From: Apostichopus japonicus
Lineage: Eukaryota; Echinodermata; Holothuroidea; Aspidochirotida; Stichopodidae
Direction: 5' to 3'
NCBI RefSeq assembly: GCF_037975245.1
Contig: NC_092569.1
Location: forward strand, 20,205,001-20,269,000
Length of the DNA: 64,000 nt
The notes under the pieces were generated by a model that did no database searches, was not told the DNA's origin, and was given only the letters and a program-made list of their open reading frames with translations. The position numbers and the translations under genes are program-made. Shown one piece after another: positions 36,101 through 50,600 of this stretch; within the stretch, counting starts at the first letter, position 1; each line of letters opens with the position of its first letter.

Positions 36101-36315
36101 GAGGAAAATCTGCTAAGGCATATGTACTGATGAAAGCCTGTTTAGGCTAAATATGTAAAAGTTAGATTTTTTCCGTATCTCTTATCGTGTTCTTAAAAGT
36201 TTGTTTTCGTTCTAGTTTGCCTTTGAAGAAGATCCTGCTGAGATCGAAACTTCAGACCGTCTAAGTTTTACGTAGTTGGTGTACATCCAACTGAACTGCC
36301 TGTCCATCTGTGTAT

Positions 36316-36642
<327 letters not shown>

Positions 36643-39600
36643 ATTAAGCAGGTTACATTTAATCAACCACATTTCGAGTTAGCGACCAGATATTGAGATG
36701 GAGCTCCAATTGTAGACAGTAAGGAATCGTTTTCACTAACTCAATGAAAGTATTTGCCTGGACTGCCACAGAAATGATACCATGTAGGATAGAAGGCGTT
36801 CATCTTAAATGCATTACTCTATTAGCTTAGCAGCATGTTTCTGATTTATACGCTGGGTCTACAGAGCACAGGGGCACATACGCACATACGGTCAATTACG
36901 CAGATATGTCGGTAATATAGGGGAAGGTAAACTCGTTGTGTCGGAGAAGGGAGTGGCAGAACTGGATCAGGGTGGGATATTGTCGGATTTCTGAGACAGT
37001 GACAATTAACATCTGACGAACCACCTGATAAACTTACCTCGTGGGTTGGTCCAACTTGGTAACTAAACGTACATTTTTACAGTTTTCTCATAGAGTTCAT
37101 AGATCCATTGAGGTCAGGCTAGGTCTGAAACGTTGTAAATATGATTATGTAACTGCAAAAGAATACTTGTATGAACTCCAGACCTGGTGTCTAGATCCTC
37201 ACGAGCTAGTATAAGAATACTAGTGTATACGTTCTGCCGTGAACTGTAAATATAACTTGATATTAATAGGTGAAAATCCGAGAGAAAAAATTAGATAACT
37301 TAGATAATTCCTTTTTGTGTGAATTCCGTACTTTGTCAGTAAAAAATCAATAGCCTGTAATAAGAAAGTCAAAGGTCACTTGTAATCAACAATAATGAAA
37401 GTATGACAACTGTTAACATCCGATATCTAAATAAAGTACAGTATCATATAACTGTTTTATGATTTTATGTATGAAGCCTTTATGAATACCATATTTAAAA
37501 TAACTGTTTCTTTTATCTTGTTTGTTTCTTTGTTACTTTCTTTCATTGTATGTAAAAAAAAAGTAAAAGTAAAAGTAACAAATGTTAAAACCGCGAATAT
37601 TCTCTCATAACGTTCACTTGGTTTATAAGTGTAAATGTAATACGTAGATAGAAGTCAATCTGAATCTTCTAACTTGTATCTATTACTTTCAAAACAAACA
37701 CCAATATATAATTGTTGGACCTTAATAATTATTCGTGCAATTTACAGTGTGCAGCATTACAAGTTACAGTACCAACGAAAACAAAGCACAGGCCAGTATA
37801 TGTTACTCGTACGTACGTTCATAGATGCCCTATTATTTTCATTTGCTTGCTAAGATCATTAATATGAATACCAGAATACCGAGCTATTTGTCAGAAATGC
37901 AATCAAACCAGGATTCTTCGAACTTTGAACTGTTAGGCAACGAATCTGAAACACTCGTAACTCTCTGCAGAAGAGCGTGACGTGATTTAAATTGTGTCAT
38001 ACGGTAAACGTTGTAGTGTGATAGTTATATAGTAATATAGTGATCTATTTCCACACCGTCACTATTAAACAACAGCTCATTATATGTTGGATGTTATTAC
38101 AGGAAGCGTCAGGCCCGAACGAGTGTACTCAACAGTCTAACACTGGGAGCGTATAGTCTGCATGGTTTGTACAAGGATTCGTTTATAGATTTCCGTATAC
38201 ATTGGATGGTTTGGTATAGAATTTAATGATCTTAGCACTAACCATACGCTATTGTTTAGGTACTATCGCCATTCATAAACCATGTTGTATGCCTATTGTA
38301 TTCAATTTACGCTTTTTTTCATTTTTTGTGATTTCATTTGTTGATTTCATTAGTAATATCAATGTCATAATACAGTACGCCATATTCTCAAATCTAGGCA
38401 TAGTTGACCTCAAACGACCTACGAGAAAACAGCAATATCTGCCGGTGTATATTTGTTTGTGTATCCTCACTTTATCCTGAATAACGAAGTACGCGAAAAT
38501 CCTTTTAATAATCCAATGGAATGCGTAGTTTATAGGAAGCTGATTTAAGTTCCTTTGAAAACAACTGAGGAGAGAGTCTCAGTTTGGTTGATTGAATCTT
38601 TAGTCACGTTAAACTAGTATTGACTGTCTTGGTATAGTTTTGATCAATGCTACTGTCATTCCATGGAAGAAGGAACGAAGGTGTACTGAAGATATTCCAG
38701 AAAAGCTGAGCTATTTACATACAAACGATTACACAAGGTCACCGTGAAGGAAGAAAAGTTGAGGGATGACCATCGAAAGACGACCACGTAAGTATGCATT
38801 CAAAATGATGCATCTCGCGTCAGTATGGACAGCGGTAGATGTGGACACAACCGTTTACATGCCCTACTTCTCCCCTGTTTGATAATGCTTCGAAGGTGCC
38901 TCAAATAAGCTCATGCTTACCATTGGATTGAACATGTACCTACAGTACAGATATGCGTCACTTTTAAGATGAACGGCGAGGTAATTATGACGTCAGCGAT
39001 AAGTTTGTTTTTCATCTTCTAGCGAAGATGTTCACAAGTTGTCATTGCGCAGTCGTCAACAAATCAAGAGTATCACAGCACTTCCAGAAGATTGACGAAA
39101 GGTTGAACGTGACCGAGATCGCTTGATTAAACTCGTTCAAGGCGCTCTTCAAAGAACATGACGTCATGTGTATCCAACATCGACGGATCCAAAAGTAATC
39201 TCAAACTGTAGCAAAAGCTGAAAGCTAGGACAAATCGGTTTGTCTACAAACTTGAGATAATTTCCATATTCAAATTTTAGTAACTGATTGATATACCAAT
39301 ATGGTTTTATCTATCTTGTGACTGTAACAGTTGAACAGAAAGTATTTTCATTTCTAGTTACATCAGCTAATATGATTATGAATCAGCAAAGTGACTTTTT
39401 GGGTGTATTTTTTTTTTTTTGCTGTAGGTTCTATTCAATGGCATTACAATGTAAGACTCTTGTTTCTCGATCACTGAAAAATCTTTATTCAGCTCCATAC
39501 ATACAGGGTGGATATATACATACTGAAGGATTTTCGTCAGGGACATTAAATGTCACCATGTGTTGCAAACTCGTAGACCTTACTAGAGCAGACATGTCTC

Positions 39601-39884
39601 TGTTTTCCAATTTGACAATCAATACCGTTAATCTCTGCTCCTTCATGTGTTGCTTCAATTTGAACAAATTATAACTTTAACTTGATATGGTCACAATCGT
39701 TCTTGTTACACAACGCTGCTTTATTAATTAACAGTTTGAGAAGGTGGCTGATTAAATTGCTTTCATCCTGATTGTGTATATTCGTCATTTGTAAACTATA
39801 TAAATATAAACCTTATTGGCCAAAACATATATGATTAGTTTGCTTTATTATAATTATTGACTCCTTGTTTGCATGTGAACCGTA

Positions 39885-41770
39885 CATAATGCATATAAAA
39901 TAAAGCCATGCAAAGTAGGAGATGATAAAAACTGGAATGATCATTACAAAAACACCCACTTGGCAGCTCCTCTATATGGGCAAACAGGACGCCATTATGA
40001 GAATAAAAAATAGGAGATTAATGAAAAGAATATAAATCGTACGTTGCTAGGAGGAACCGAAATTTGTCAACACTGTGAATTAAGAAGATATGACATAAAA
40101 GAAACCTGTTCATAAGATTAACTACTCTTCAGCAGACTGGTGTGTACTTAATTGATTTACTATATACTGAATATGGCATTATATTGGCAAGTTTATGATT
40201 TAAACCTACATTGTAAATATTAATTATTCTTCAACAGCCTGGTGCGTATTCAAGTTGATAAGCTATAAACTGTATATGGCTTTAGTGTACTAAGTGAGCG
40301 ATTGGCATCTAAGTTGTCTATAATAGTAACAAGTTGCAATAACCAATGCAATATCACTGTCTGTCTATCTATCTGTTCTGTGACATGATTGTACAACATC
40401 TGACTTTTTTTGACCGTACTAAGACACACTCGATACTAATAGCTAGTACAGTAAATACTGTCCATGTTCCACAACCCTGCATCGGTAACTACTGCCCTGT
40501 GTTCGCAACACGGTAACATGTGTTACAGGTGGCACAGTAATTACTGCAAAGCTGTTACACGTCGCACTACGAGTCCGAAAGTTGGAAATGGGCAGCGGCT
40601 GGGTAACGAAGACTACTCACTGGCCGTACAATACGGAGTACGTGGTCGGCGCTGGCACAACACGTAGCCGACACACTGCGGTGGTTATTTTATACTGCAT
40701 GCGAGATTCAGATGGTAGCCTAACTTTTCTTGAATCGTATTTGTAAATCCATTTGATTGAAACATTCTTCACGGACAGGTGAGTGTGTGAAAATCTCAAA
40801 TAGATACAGAACAGATACACAAAATGCAACCTAAGGTGGTGGAGGGGGGACCAGGATTTGCCTTATGGGTAGTTCCACGTCTAAATTAGGCATTTACATA
40901 GAATTATTACCAGCATTTACATTAACATGTGAACAAATTGTTATTTTTTCAATAAATCATCCTCGTTTAGTTATATGGAATAATATGTCCTGCACTGTTC
41001 ACAACACGGAGAAATAATGTTTCTAAAAGGAAGTTTCTAAACTATATCAGAAGAGATGTGAGAAAGCATTATTATTAGCAAGACTATTTTTTATCTGTAA
41101 TAAATGTCGTGTACATATATCAAACAAAAACACGACCTCGTGCTTTAATAACGCAAGCCTTTTGCCTGTGCAGTCATTATTAGTTAGCGATCCTTGCTGT
41201 AAATTCATCATTTACTCGTGTTGTATTGATTATGGATATGAATAACATGTCAATCATTTGATATATTATAAAATAGATATAGAACGACACAAGAAACAAT
41301 TGACATCTCCAGCATTTCCATCTTACGTATCTATGTTACGTATTAATTGAAACTATCAGTTGATCCCCTTAATAAGTCCCTTTAGCATATGAGCCGTATA
41401 AAATGCATATAAAATAAAGCCATGAAAAGTAGGAGATGATAAAAACCTGAATGAATATTACGAGAAAACAAAAACCGACAGTTCCCAGTAAAGTTCAAAC
41501 AAGACGCTATTATAAAAAAGCAAAATAGAAGATTAATGAAAAGGAAATAAATCTAAGATTGCTAGGAGAAACCGGGATTTTAAAGACTGTGAATAAGGGA
41601 GAAATCAATTATGAAAGAAACCTGATATAGAACGACACAAGAAACAATTGACATCTCCAGCATAAGGGCAAATATAGCCTCATTATGAAAAACAAAATAA
41701 AAAGAGAACATTAATAAAGAGGATAAAAATGTATATTGTGCCTTTTCTAGGATGAACAGTCCTTTTTCAT
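39885..41770. repeat. Diverged direct repeats
   Basis: A segment of about 200 bp containing TGCATATAAAATAAAGCCAT occurs at about 39890-40105 and again at 41395-41625, with a shorter, more diverged third copy at about 41660-41770. GATATAGAACGACACAAGAA is repeated exactly at about 41276 and 41625. A further pair of about 85 bp (TTCAGCAGACTGGTGTGTA / TTCAACAGCCTGGTGCGTA) lies at about 40125 and 40230. No coding content. Confidence 0.7.
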
Positions 41771-42462
41771 TCACTATGTAAAGGGAAAAGGAGAAAGAAA
41801 CGAAAGCCGTCCATACTCATTAATATGAATTTAACAAGTCGGTTAATTAATATTTGTCCTGATTATACTGTAAGGCATAGACGATATTAACTCCAGCTAT
41901 ATGCTTCGTGTGGCTTTAGATTGCGAAGTGTTTGAATTACGCCTACATTCAAAGTGACTTATTGCAGTAAGGTATATGTGTGTATCAACTCCTGTTTGTT
42001 TCTGTTCACGTGACAAAAACATAAAAATGCATGATCCTATATTTCCCGAGCATTACATGTCGAACACACATATACTATTCATGACCGACTATTTAAGATG
42101 TGGTAAGTAAACTCCATAGAAATTTAACGGTAATTCATAGCATCGTACCATTCTGTTTGCACAGAAACCTATACACCTGAGTAACTTTGACCATGATAGT
42201 ATTACCATGACGTGGTACAGTAATTCTTCTATACGGATAATAAACCTATGTTATCAGTAACATTGATTTAATGTATAATTGATATTATTACAAACAGTGG
42301 TTTTCGTGTAATGGAAGACCCGACTGAAAGGTATCTTTACCGTTTCGATTTCATTGATAAAATAGTTCGAGGTGAATCTTTGCAGCTGTAGATCATTTAC
42401 CACCATCCTTCGTAACAATCTCATAAACAAAATGTTTGAAAATGAAACTCACCCCACTCAAT

Positions 42463-42530
42463 CCGTCCGTCCGTCCACCTATCCATCCATTCCGTCCGTC
42501 CAACCATCCATTCCGTCCGTCTATCTTATA
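42463..42530. repeat. TCCG/TCCA microsatellite
   Basis: Imperfect tetranucleotide array of CCGT and CCAT units. Confidence 0.7.
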
Positions 42531-43769
42531 TCGGCTACTTCCATTTTCATAAGTGACAAAAAGGCTTTAAATTACAACCATGAGGGAATTGATGAATATC
42601 CATGAACCTTTTAATTGCTCGACAATATATGTCAATTTCTAAAAATCGATATAGTACATCAGAACAGGTGCCAACATTCGGAATTAGACTGCTGAAATCT
42701 TAGAAAAATTTACATATGAACTTCTGTCATAACTAATAACCAATTAAAACGCCTTTTTTGTATAATAAGGAAATAAGAAATCAAAGTCTCAGCTCTTTGA
42801 CTGCATATGTGGAAAAGAAAACGAACCGATTTTGGAACAAATTTAAATTTAGGAAATGAGTTAGAAACAGATTTAACTAACATTTCTTGGAGTTGATATC
42901 TACAGTTTATCAATACTGCGCAAACACAATGTATCCTGGAAAGTATTATCGTCTACTTGAAAAGAAAATTAATGTACGCTTCCCTGCCTGTTGCGACCAT
43001 CGTGTGTTGTAATAGGATGTTCTTTTTAATATGTTTTTATTTTCACTTCTTTATCAAAGTTTCACAAGCTTTGAGACACTGAAATAGATATGTGTTTTCC
43101 CAAAAAACTAGACCCATGTTGATATTAATAACCAAAGATGAGATATTTATTTCATTCACCTACTGAAAAACTCAGCAAATATCATAAATAACCATTGCCA
43201 CATATTTATTTGGTTGCGTACCCCTGCATGGTGCCTATATTCGAACCTCTTCTCCTCCCCCACCTCTTCTCAAATTTAGGTAGATTAGATCAACAAATAC
43301 AAATGTCCATCCTAAAACCAAGTGCAAACATGACTATAAACTGAATTTTTGTGGGACTCTAGACTTATGCTACCATGTGATATTATACGGGCAACCCCCC
43401 CCCTCCCCCACCACCCACCCATACAACAGTTATGGTGAAGACAATGGATCGAGCAAAGAATGTTTGGAATACTCATTCTGTTTCACTTCTTTCTTTTTAT
43501 GCCAATAGTACAACACAGAGTGCAGCTGTAAGACTACAGATACAGCCAAGATACGCAGTTAACCACGTTCTGTTATAAACACTAGCCAACTTTTACACGC
43601 GTATAGATCGCTTGAATTTTATACTATTTATTCAATATACTGAGTAAGTACACTCCAAGGATACAATAGGCAATTTAAGTAGTGTCCTACATGTGAAGCA
43701 ATATATGATTCCACATGTATAGTGTATACTGCATTAGTATACAACGTCAATGAACTTTGACCGTAACGA

Positions 43770-44200
43770 TGGTGTTGGCGATGACAGTGATAATGAGAAT
43801 GAAACAATGGTCAGGAGGTGATGAGCTGGATGTTAAGATGAGGCCGATGAAGAAAATAATGATAGACCAGTGAGGAAGCTTAAAACAACGAAGACGACTT
43901 TGCAGATAACGATGGTGAGGATAGGGATGACTAGGATGAAGATGATGTTACAAAAATGGGGAACGCGACAAAGAGGAGGACGGCGAAATTGATGACAGTG
44001 GTACGATGAATATGAAGATGGTGACGATGAATATGACAATGGTGACGATGAATATGAAGATAAGAATAAAGATTGTTACAAGGATGAGGATTAGATGAGT
44101 ATGAAACGGTATATATGATGAAGTTGATGACGATGAGGAATCGAAAACGATGAAGTGGGTGACGACGTAGGTGCAGATGATAATGACGATTGCGATGAAC
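43770..44200. repeat. GAT-rich minisatellite
   Basis: Purine-rich GATGA-type repeats with a clearer 21-bp unit (GGTGACGATGAATATGAAGAT and variants) repeated about three times near 44010-44065. The open frames on the opposite strand are by-products of this composition. Confidence 0.65.
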
Positions 44201-44634
44201 ATACGATGATGCATATGGTCGAAAGTACAAACAATCAATGGATTGGTTAAAATTTCACGTTAATAAGGAAAGTGTTATAAATTGATTAATTCTTATCATA
44301 TTGGATTAACATTTGACTTGTTCAGTACAATTTCAGCCAACAATAGTCAAACAAACCACCATTGCCTGAAAACTGCAAATCTCTCGTTTCCATGCCAATA
44401 TGTTATTTACTTTTTATTTAAAATGACGTGTCATTAGTTACGAAGAGCCAAATGACAAAATAGACATTAATATCAGCAGAGCGATCTAATTGGCTGTTTA
44501 AATGCCGTACACGACCGTCATTAAACCATCATGCCACTTCAGATTGTTAAAATCCGTTAGGTACTTCGCAGTTCTTGATCTGGATTTGGAAGTTTCATTT
44601 CATATTACCGAGGTTTGAATCAGGAAACAGAAAC

Positions 44635-47600
44635 ATGAAGTCCACCGTTAGTTTGCTTTTGACAGTAGCTTATGTAGCCCTGATCAGAGGTAAGCCTATT
44701 GTAATTTCTTCTTAATGTTACTTAATGTCCATTCATATGTAAAACAGTGTAATGTGAAAGATGTTGACTAGTTCACGTCTTCGTTTAATGTTTATTTTGT
44801 AATAAAAATCCTCCCATTTAAAAAAACTAATATATCTGCTTTTTAATACTACCTTCTATTATCCGTATACATCGATACCTACCTTAGTTGACATTAGAAA
44901 TGAAGCTCGAGTTTTAAGAAGCTAATAGATTATTATGGCATTGCATATCGAACAGTACCAATAAATCTACTCAAAGGATGGCTAAGAAAGCGTATGATAT
45001 CACTAATATGTTTTTTTACAAACTTCACACAAAATTGTGTCAGTAATTGTTAGATCGACTTATATATTGAGTATATTGTAAAGTTGTATAATTCTGAGCC
45101 AAGGCAAGCCATACTTACAAATTACTGAATAGCCACTCGGTCGTAATTAGAAATCTGTGCGGTTACAATTATTATAGTAATCAAATGTATATAGTTTTTT
45201 TTTCCGTTTGATACAGAATCTCACGAACCTTTAGGTACAGAAGCCCTTAATTTCGAAATCTAAGCTACCTTTTAGACACATGATTTTATCATATGTTGAC
45301 GCCTTTTATGGTACATGGATTAACTTTATATTATAGTTATGAGTATTTTATAGAAACCTTTTATCAGTTCAGAGTAGTTTTTAATTCATTTAATACGTGT
45401 TTGATACCTAAATAGCAAAACTATCAATGTTATGGATTGAATATCATTTCAAATAACAAAGGAAAGAACAAAGAATACTATGGAATTTTCCAATTGGCAT
45501 GTTACACTAATAGAGAGGTAATTCTATGCGACAAAGCCTTGGTGATCAATTGTTTTTTTTTTTTCAAATCAATTAACTATTTGCTCGTTAAACTGAATCA
45601 TTTGGTGGCAATTTTAGTTCTTCTGATCAATGAAAGTCTCATTTTAAGTGATTTTTTTTAGCTTAAAATTGATCAATGAAAAGTGAGAAAAAAACTGCAG
45701 TATGGGTTGACTGTGTTTGTCTCAAAGCACTGCTTTAATGGTCTATTTTGTAATCAAAGTTTATTTTGCACAAATTTAAATATATTCCGATGGTAGGGGT
45801 TGATTTGTCAATAAACGTACAGGAAATTTTCTGCATATTTAGATCAAAATCACATCCTTACAGTATTTTTTATGACGAACAAAGGATTACATTTTCAAAT
45901 TTGATTGTATTTTGTGAATGTATCTAGCGAAAGATGAGTGAATGGTGTTGTCACATCAACTCAACTGGAAATTTATTTACTTTCTTTGTAAAGCTGAACT
46001 TACTTATTTCGCAGAGGCCAAACATATTTCTACAAAAATAAAGTTGTTTTTTTCTTTAGCGTAAAATGAGCCGATGAAAAGTACAAAAGAAAAACAAGCT
46101 TTATGGGTTGACTGTGTACGTCTCATAGCACTGGTTTGATGTTATATGTTGTAGTCAATATTTTTGGTATATATATAATTATATTCCGATGACAGAAGTT
46201 GATATGTCAATAATCGTACATGGAGTTTTCTGCATATTTAGATCTAAATCACATCCTTAAAGCATATTCTATGGCGAAGAAAGGAACATTTTCAAATTTG
46301 ATTGTATTTTGTTAATGTATCTAGCGAAAGATGAGTGAATGGTGTCGTCACATCAACTCAACTGGAAATTTATTTACTTTCTTTGTAAAGCTGAACTTAC
46401 TTATTTCTTAGAGGCCAAACATATTTCTACAAAAATAAAGTTGTTTTTTCTTTAGCGTAAAATGAGCCGATGAAAAGTACAAAGAAAAACAAGCTTTACG
46501 GGTTGACTGTGTATGTCTCATAGCACTGGTTTGATGTTATATGTTGTAGACAATTTTTTTGTATATATATAATTATATTCCGATGACAGAGGTTGATATG
46601 TCAATAATCGTACATGGAGTTTTCTGCATATTTAGATCTAAATCACATCCTTAAAGCACATTCTATGGCGAAGAAAGGAACATTTTTAAATTTGATTGTA
46701 TTTTGTTAATGTATCTATAGGCCATCAGCTGAAACTCAAAAAGAGGCTGTAAAATCAGTTTCGTTCCAGCAACACTGGGTCTAGATTTTTAAAGCATTTT
46801 TGGGTAGTTCAATGCATCACAGACATTATATCAAAAGTTCTCCAAAAAATTTCAGGCAGTATTTTCGTAACGCACCCTCGAAATTGGGTATGTTATATAG
46901 ACATTAAGTGCTACGATGCTATGTATTAGGAACACATGTGCTAACGTTAGATTTGGTACAGTGGTGCATACATACCACTCTTTTCTTATATGTTTAATTA
47001 CGACTGATATATTCTTTTTGTATAATAGTTGGGTCAGGGTTACAAGAATGGTGGAAGAGAATTCTGGTCTAAGGGTCGATGAGGGTTGTTTTCAGGCATT
47101 ACAAGTTGTTCCCTCCCCCCCTCCCTCCATTTTCGCCAAAATGGTAAAAAATCACATTCTCAACTTTGAAATATGAAATACAATTTTTGCACATTATAAC
47201 TTAAGGGTTTTAATTATAAAAAATGTACCACTTTTAATAAACTCAGATATAATGCTTTGTAATAAATCAAATATTTTTAGATTTTCCCCCTATGTTATGA
47301 ATGCATTTCTTCTGTGCATGTATGCGTAAATATACACATATAATGAAAAGTTCCTCTCCATAATTGTTACACTCCCCATCCAAACTGTTTTACACATGTG
47401 ACCCCCTCCCCCTCTACTTTACATGTAGCTAAATCTCTAGTTACAGTGAGATGTGCCAATGCCCCAAGACCAGGGAGCTATTTCTTTTGTATAAATCAAT
47501 ATATAAGTTGGCACACTAAGACATCACGGCATATCGTAGATGTGAAATAAAGTTAGTCGGTATATATCCGTTACCTTAGTACTCTTTCTACAGTCTTCTG

Positions 47601-50600
47601 CAAAACTAGGTACTTTCTCCAGGTTACGGAAACGACATGTTTATAATTCGTATTCCTGCAAAAAGTGTTTCCAAGGAAGTTAACGTATAAAAGAAAAGAT
47701 CGACAAGGTTTTGAATAGTATTTTGAATAATAATAGTTCTATATTATACAAATAATATGAATAATAAAGGTGAATGGTACAAATAAGTGAATAACGAAGA
47801 CAGTTAACTTAAGCCCCAGATAGAAAGAAATAATGTATCTATTAAGACTGGGTCGATCCACTCAATGGTGTAGTAGAGCTGGGCCTTTGCGATGATTCAA
47901 GATACAGGTTCTTCATCAAAAGGCGCGGCGCGGAATTAATAAGTGATTAAAAGTTCATCCAAGGACAGTTGTACTAGTTATAACAGGATCCACTTCAATT
48001 CACTGCATGGAAGTCAGATATGGTATGGAAAAGGGAAAGTCCATTCCGTAGTAGAGGTGAAGATAATTAGATGCAATAAAAGTCACTAAAGACTTGAATA
48101 TCCTTCAGTCAAAACTTGCACAGATGCACAATACGTGTTAACAATATGAATAAAACAGGTAACGAAATGTTACGGCAAAACAATAAAGAACCGTGATATT
48201 GGAACAGGGTCAGGGGCGATGGTTCCCCAACAACAGTATATAAACCTCTGACTGGTTTCAGGACGCGGTATTTGCGTCATCGTCATCAGTAAATGTAGTT
48301 GTGAATATGCAAGAGGTAAAGCATGCCCATAACACCCTCCTCCCCCTCCCCTCTCAGCAAAAAAAAGTGTATTTTGAAGAAAATGTGGATATTTATCATA
48401 ACGTGTCTGGTAAGTAGGGTAATCTACGTAAAACTACTAATAGCTAAAATGAATATATGAATAAGATCATGTTTTCTGGTTCCTTTAAACTCTGGGGAAC
48501 AAAATAATGACAACATGACTTTGAAAAAGTTAACCCTCTTCACAAACTTCAAACTTGATTAAAATTTCAGACTAAGATATCAAGATTTAACACCATCATA
48601 GTTCATCCTCCAAATCATCTTCCCCTGCATCAACAATCTCAACATCTTCTTGGAAGTTGCTGCAATTTCTATATTTACATAGGTCTGTACACGGTAGTTG
48701 TGCATTCATTCAGGAACATCTTCCTTTAAGACATTTGCCGACTCTACAGCTACTGCTGACACACTGAAGCAAAACATCTGGGTCAGGTTGCTTCGTCATC
48801 CAAGTGATTATAAGGTCATCATTTTCAAGTTTCCATCCATGTCCCTCTGGTGAGAGTGCATCAATCCTTTGCTGCAATGCCCTACTGTGAATAGCAGCCT
48901 GGTTGGTGGAGCGCTTAACATGCTGGATCAGAGCATCTTTTGTTGGTGGTAAACTCTGCTCTGATGAGGAGATGAACAGAACACCTTGTACCATGAAATT
49001 GGATATTTTTGAGTCTCACATTTTATGATGGGGTACCAATATAATTACAATTCAGCTAGAAATATGTTGCAAATTACTTTAATAATTTCAATGGAAAGAT
49101 TAACCTGATATTGCATCTCAAAGCGTTTAGAGAATTTTTTAATTTTCCTTGGGGGAGGCCCCCCATATTCCAAAAGTCCTAGATCCACCCCTGAACACTC
49201 AATGAACCACACATTGAAGAGAGTACTTTACCTTTCAAGATCTGTATGTCTTCCTTATAAAGAATCGCATCTAGTTCCTTCAACATAGAGAGTGGTACCT
49301 CACTTCAATGGCAACATGGTCTTTTCCTCTAATATTCATAAAATCTGGGCTCATCTTTTTTCCGCTCTGCTGCTTGTCGAAGCAATTTTTTAATAAAATG
49401 AAATAAAAAAAAGCAATTTGTTTTGCATTTTCTGTTGATCAAAATGTAAGTTTGAACAAATAAGAACTAAGACAATTTTATTTATATACCATGTGATCTG
49501 CTCATCTTCTATGGACAAACAAAGACACATTCAAATTTTGCAAACCAGTGTCATGCAAAAAAAGAAATAAAACAGGCTTTTTTTTGACAGTACAGTACAT
49601 TATCTCTTAATGTTATGGTTTAAATTATACAATGGTAGATTATATCTGTTACTAATAATAAAGGAGACAGATACTTGTTCATTTTGGTAAAGCTAGACAG
49701 GCTGACCATAAGACCTTGCAAACCTAACCTTATTGCACCTTTGTTACACTTATTTTTCTAACTAATATAATATCTCTATCATTCAAATAAAGGGCCACAG
49801 TAAGAAAACTATGAAGCCTGTATTTAGCACTTAGGCTAGTGCCCCAGATGGAGAATTTGAAACAAATTTCCGTTCCTACCACCTTATAACAAAACAAATC
49901 AGATGACCATGCCACTAATTATATTATGTTCAGGTCCAACACTGTGCCCTTTGACTTGGATTCTATCCCTCAAGAGCTACTGATCTTGTATTATGCAACT
50001 TCTCTTAACACTTCAACTATGCCACAGAAGTACAAGTAGAGTCGTGTAGTATGATAAGGCTTACCTCCATCGAAAGTCTCTGCCTGCTGCAGCTTGTCCT
50101 GCACCCGTTTGCAACGCCGAGTAATGTATTGTTTCTTTCCCACATACAATAAATTGAACAGGCAATACACCAGAGCTTCTGCTTGGTTTCCTCGATCTTT
50201 TCCGTCAATTCTTAGTTTAAAATCATATGGGTCTGGTACTGTCCGTTTTCTTGCAGCAATGTGCTTGCTATCAATGAACCGCCTGTAACACTTATCGTGG
50301 AACCCCATCATACTATGCTGTTGAACACACGCTTGATCGTAGTAGGCCATGGAGTAATCAGTATTATGGCAATATCACTGTCTCCGCCGCTGAGATTAAG
50401 CCAATCTTTAGTGCAGGAAGTAACTTTAGTCCATCGTTTATTCGTCAGTGCCTTGACTGCTTCAAATTTTACAGATTCAATGTGCACTGAGCACTGTAGA
50501 TTTCTGTGTGTCGGAGACTGACTAGCGCCCGTGGGAGCCGCCATGTTTGTTGTTTTCTACAAAGATTGCACACAGAACTCATGGCTCATTGGACAATTCA

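Noticed and set aside
39288-39674. 128-codon + strand frame and 60-codon minus frame over the same DNA
   Set aside because: No domain recognised. The minus frame is followed by an ATAAAG-type sequence, so an old retrocopy fragment is possible, but nothing supports a gene.
43833-44238. Overlapping minus-strand frames rich in His, Ser, Ile
   Set aside because: By-products of the GAT-rich minisatellite.
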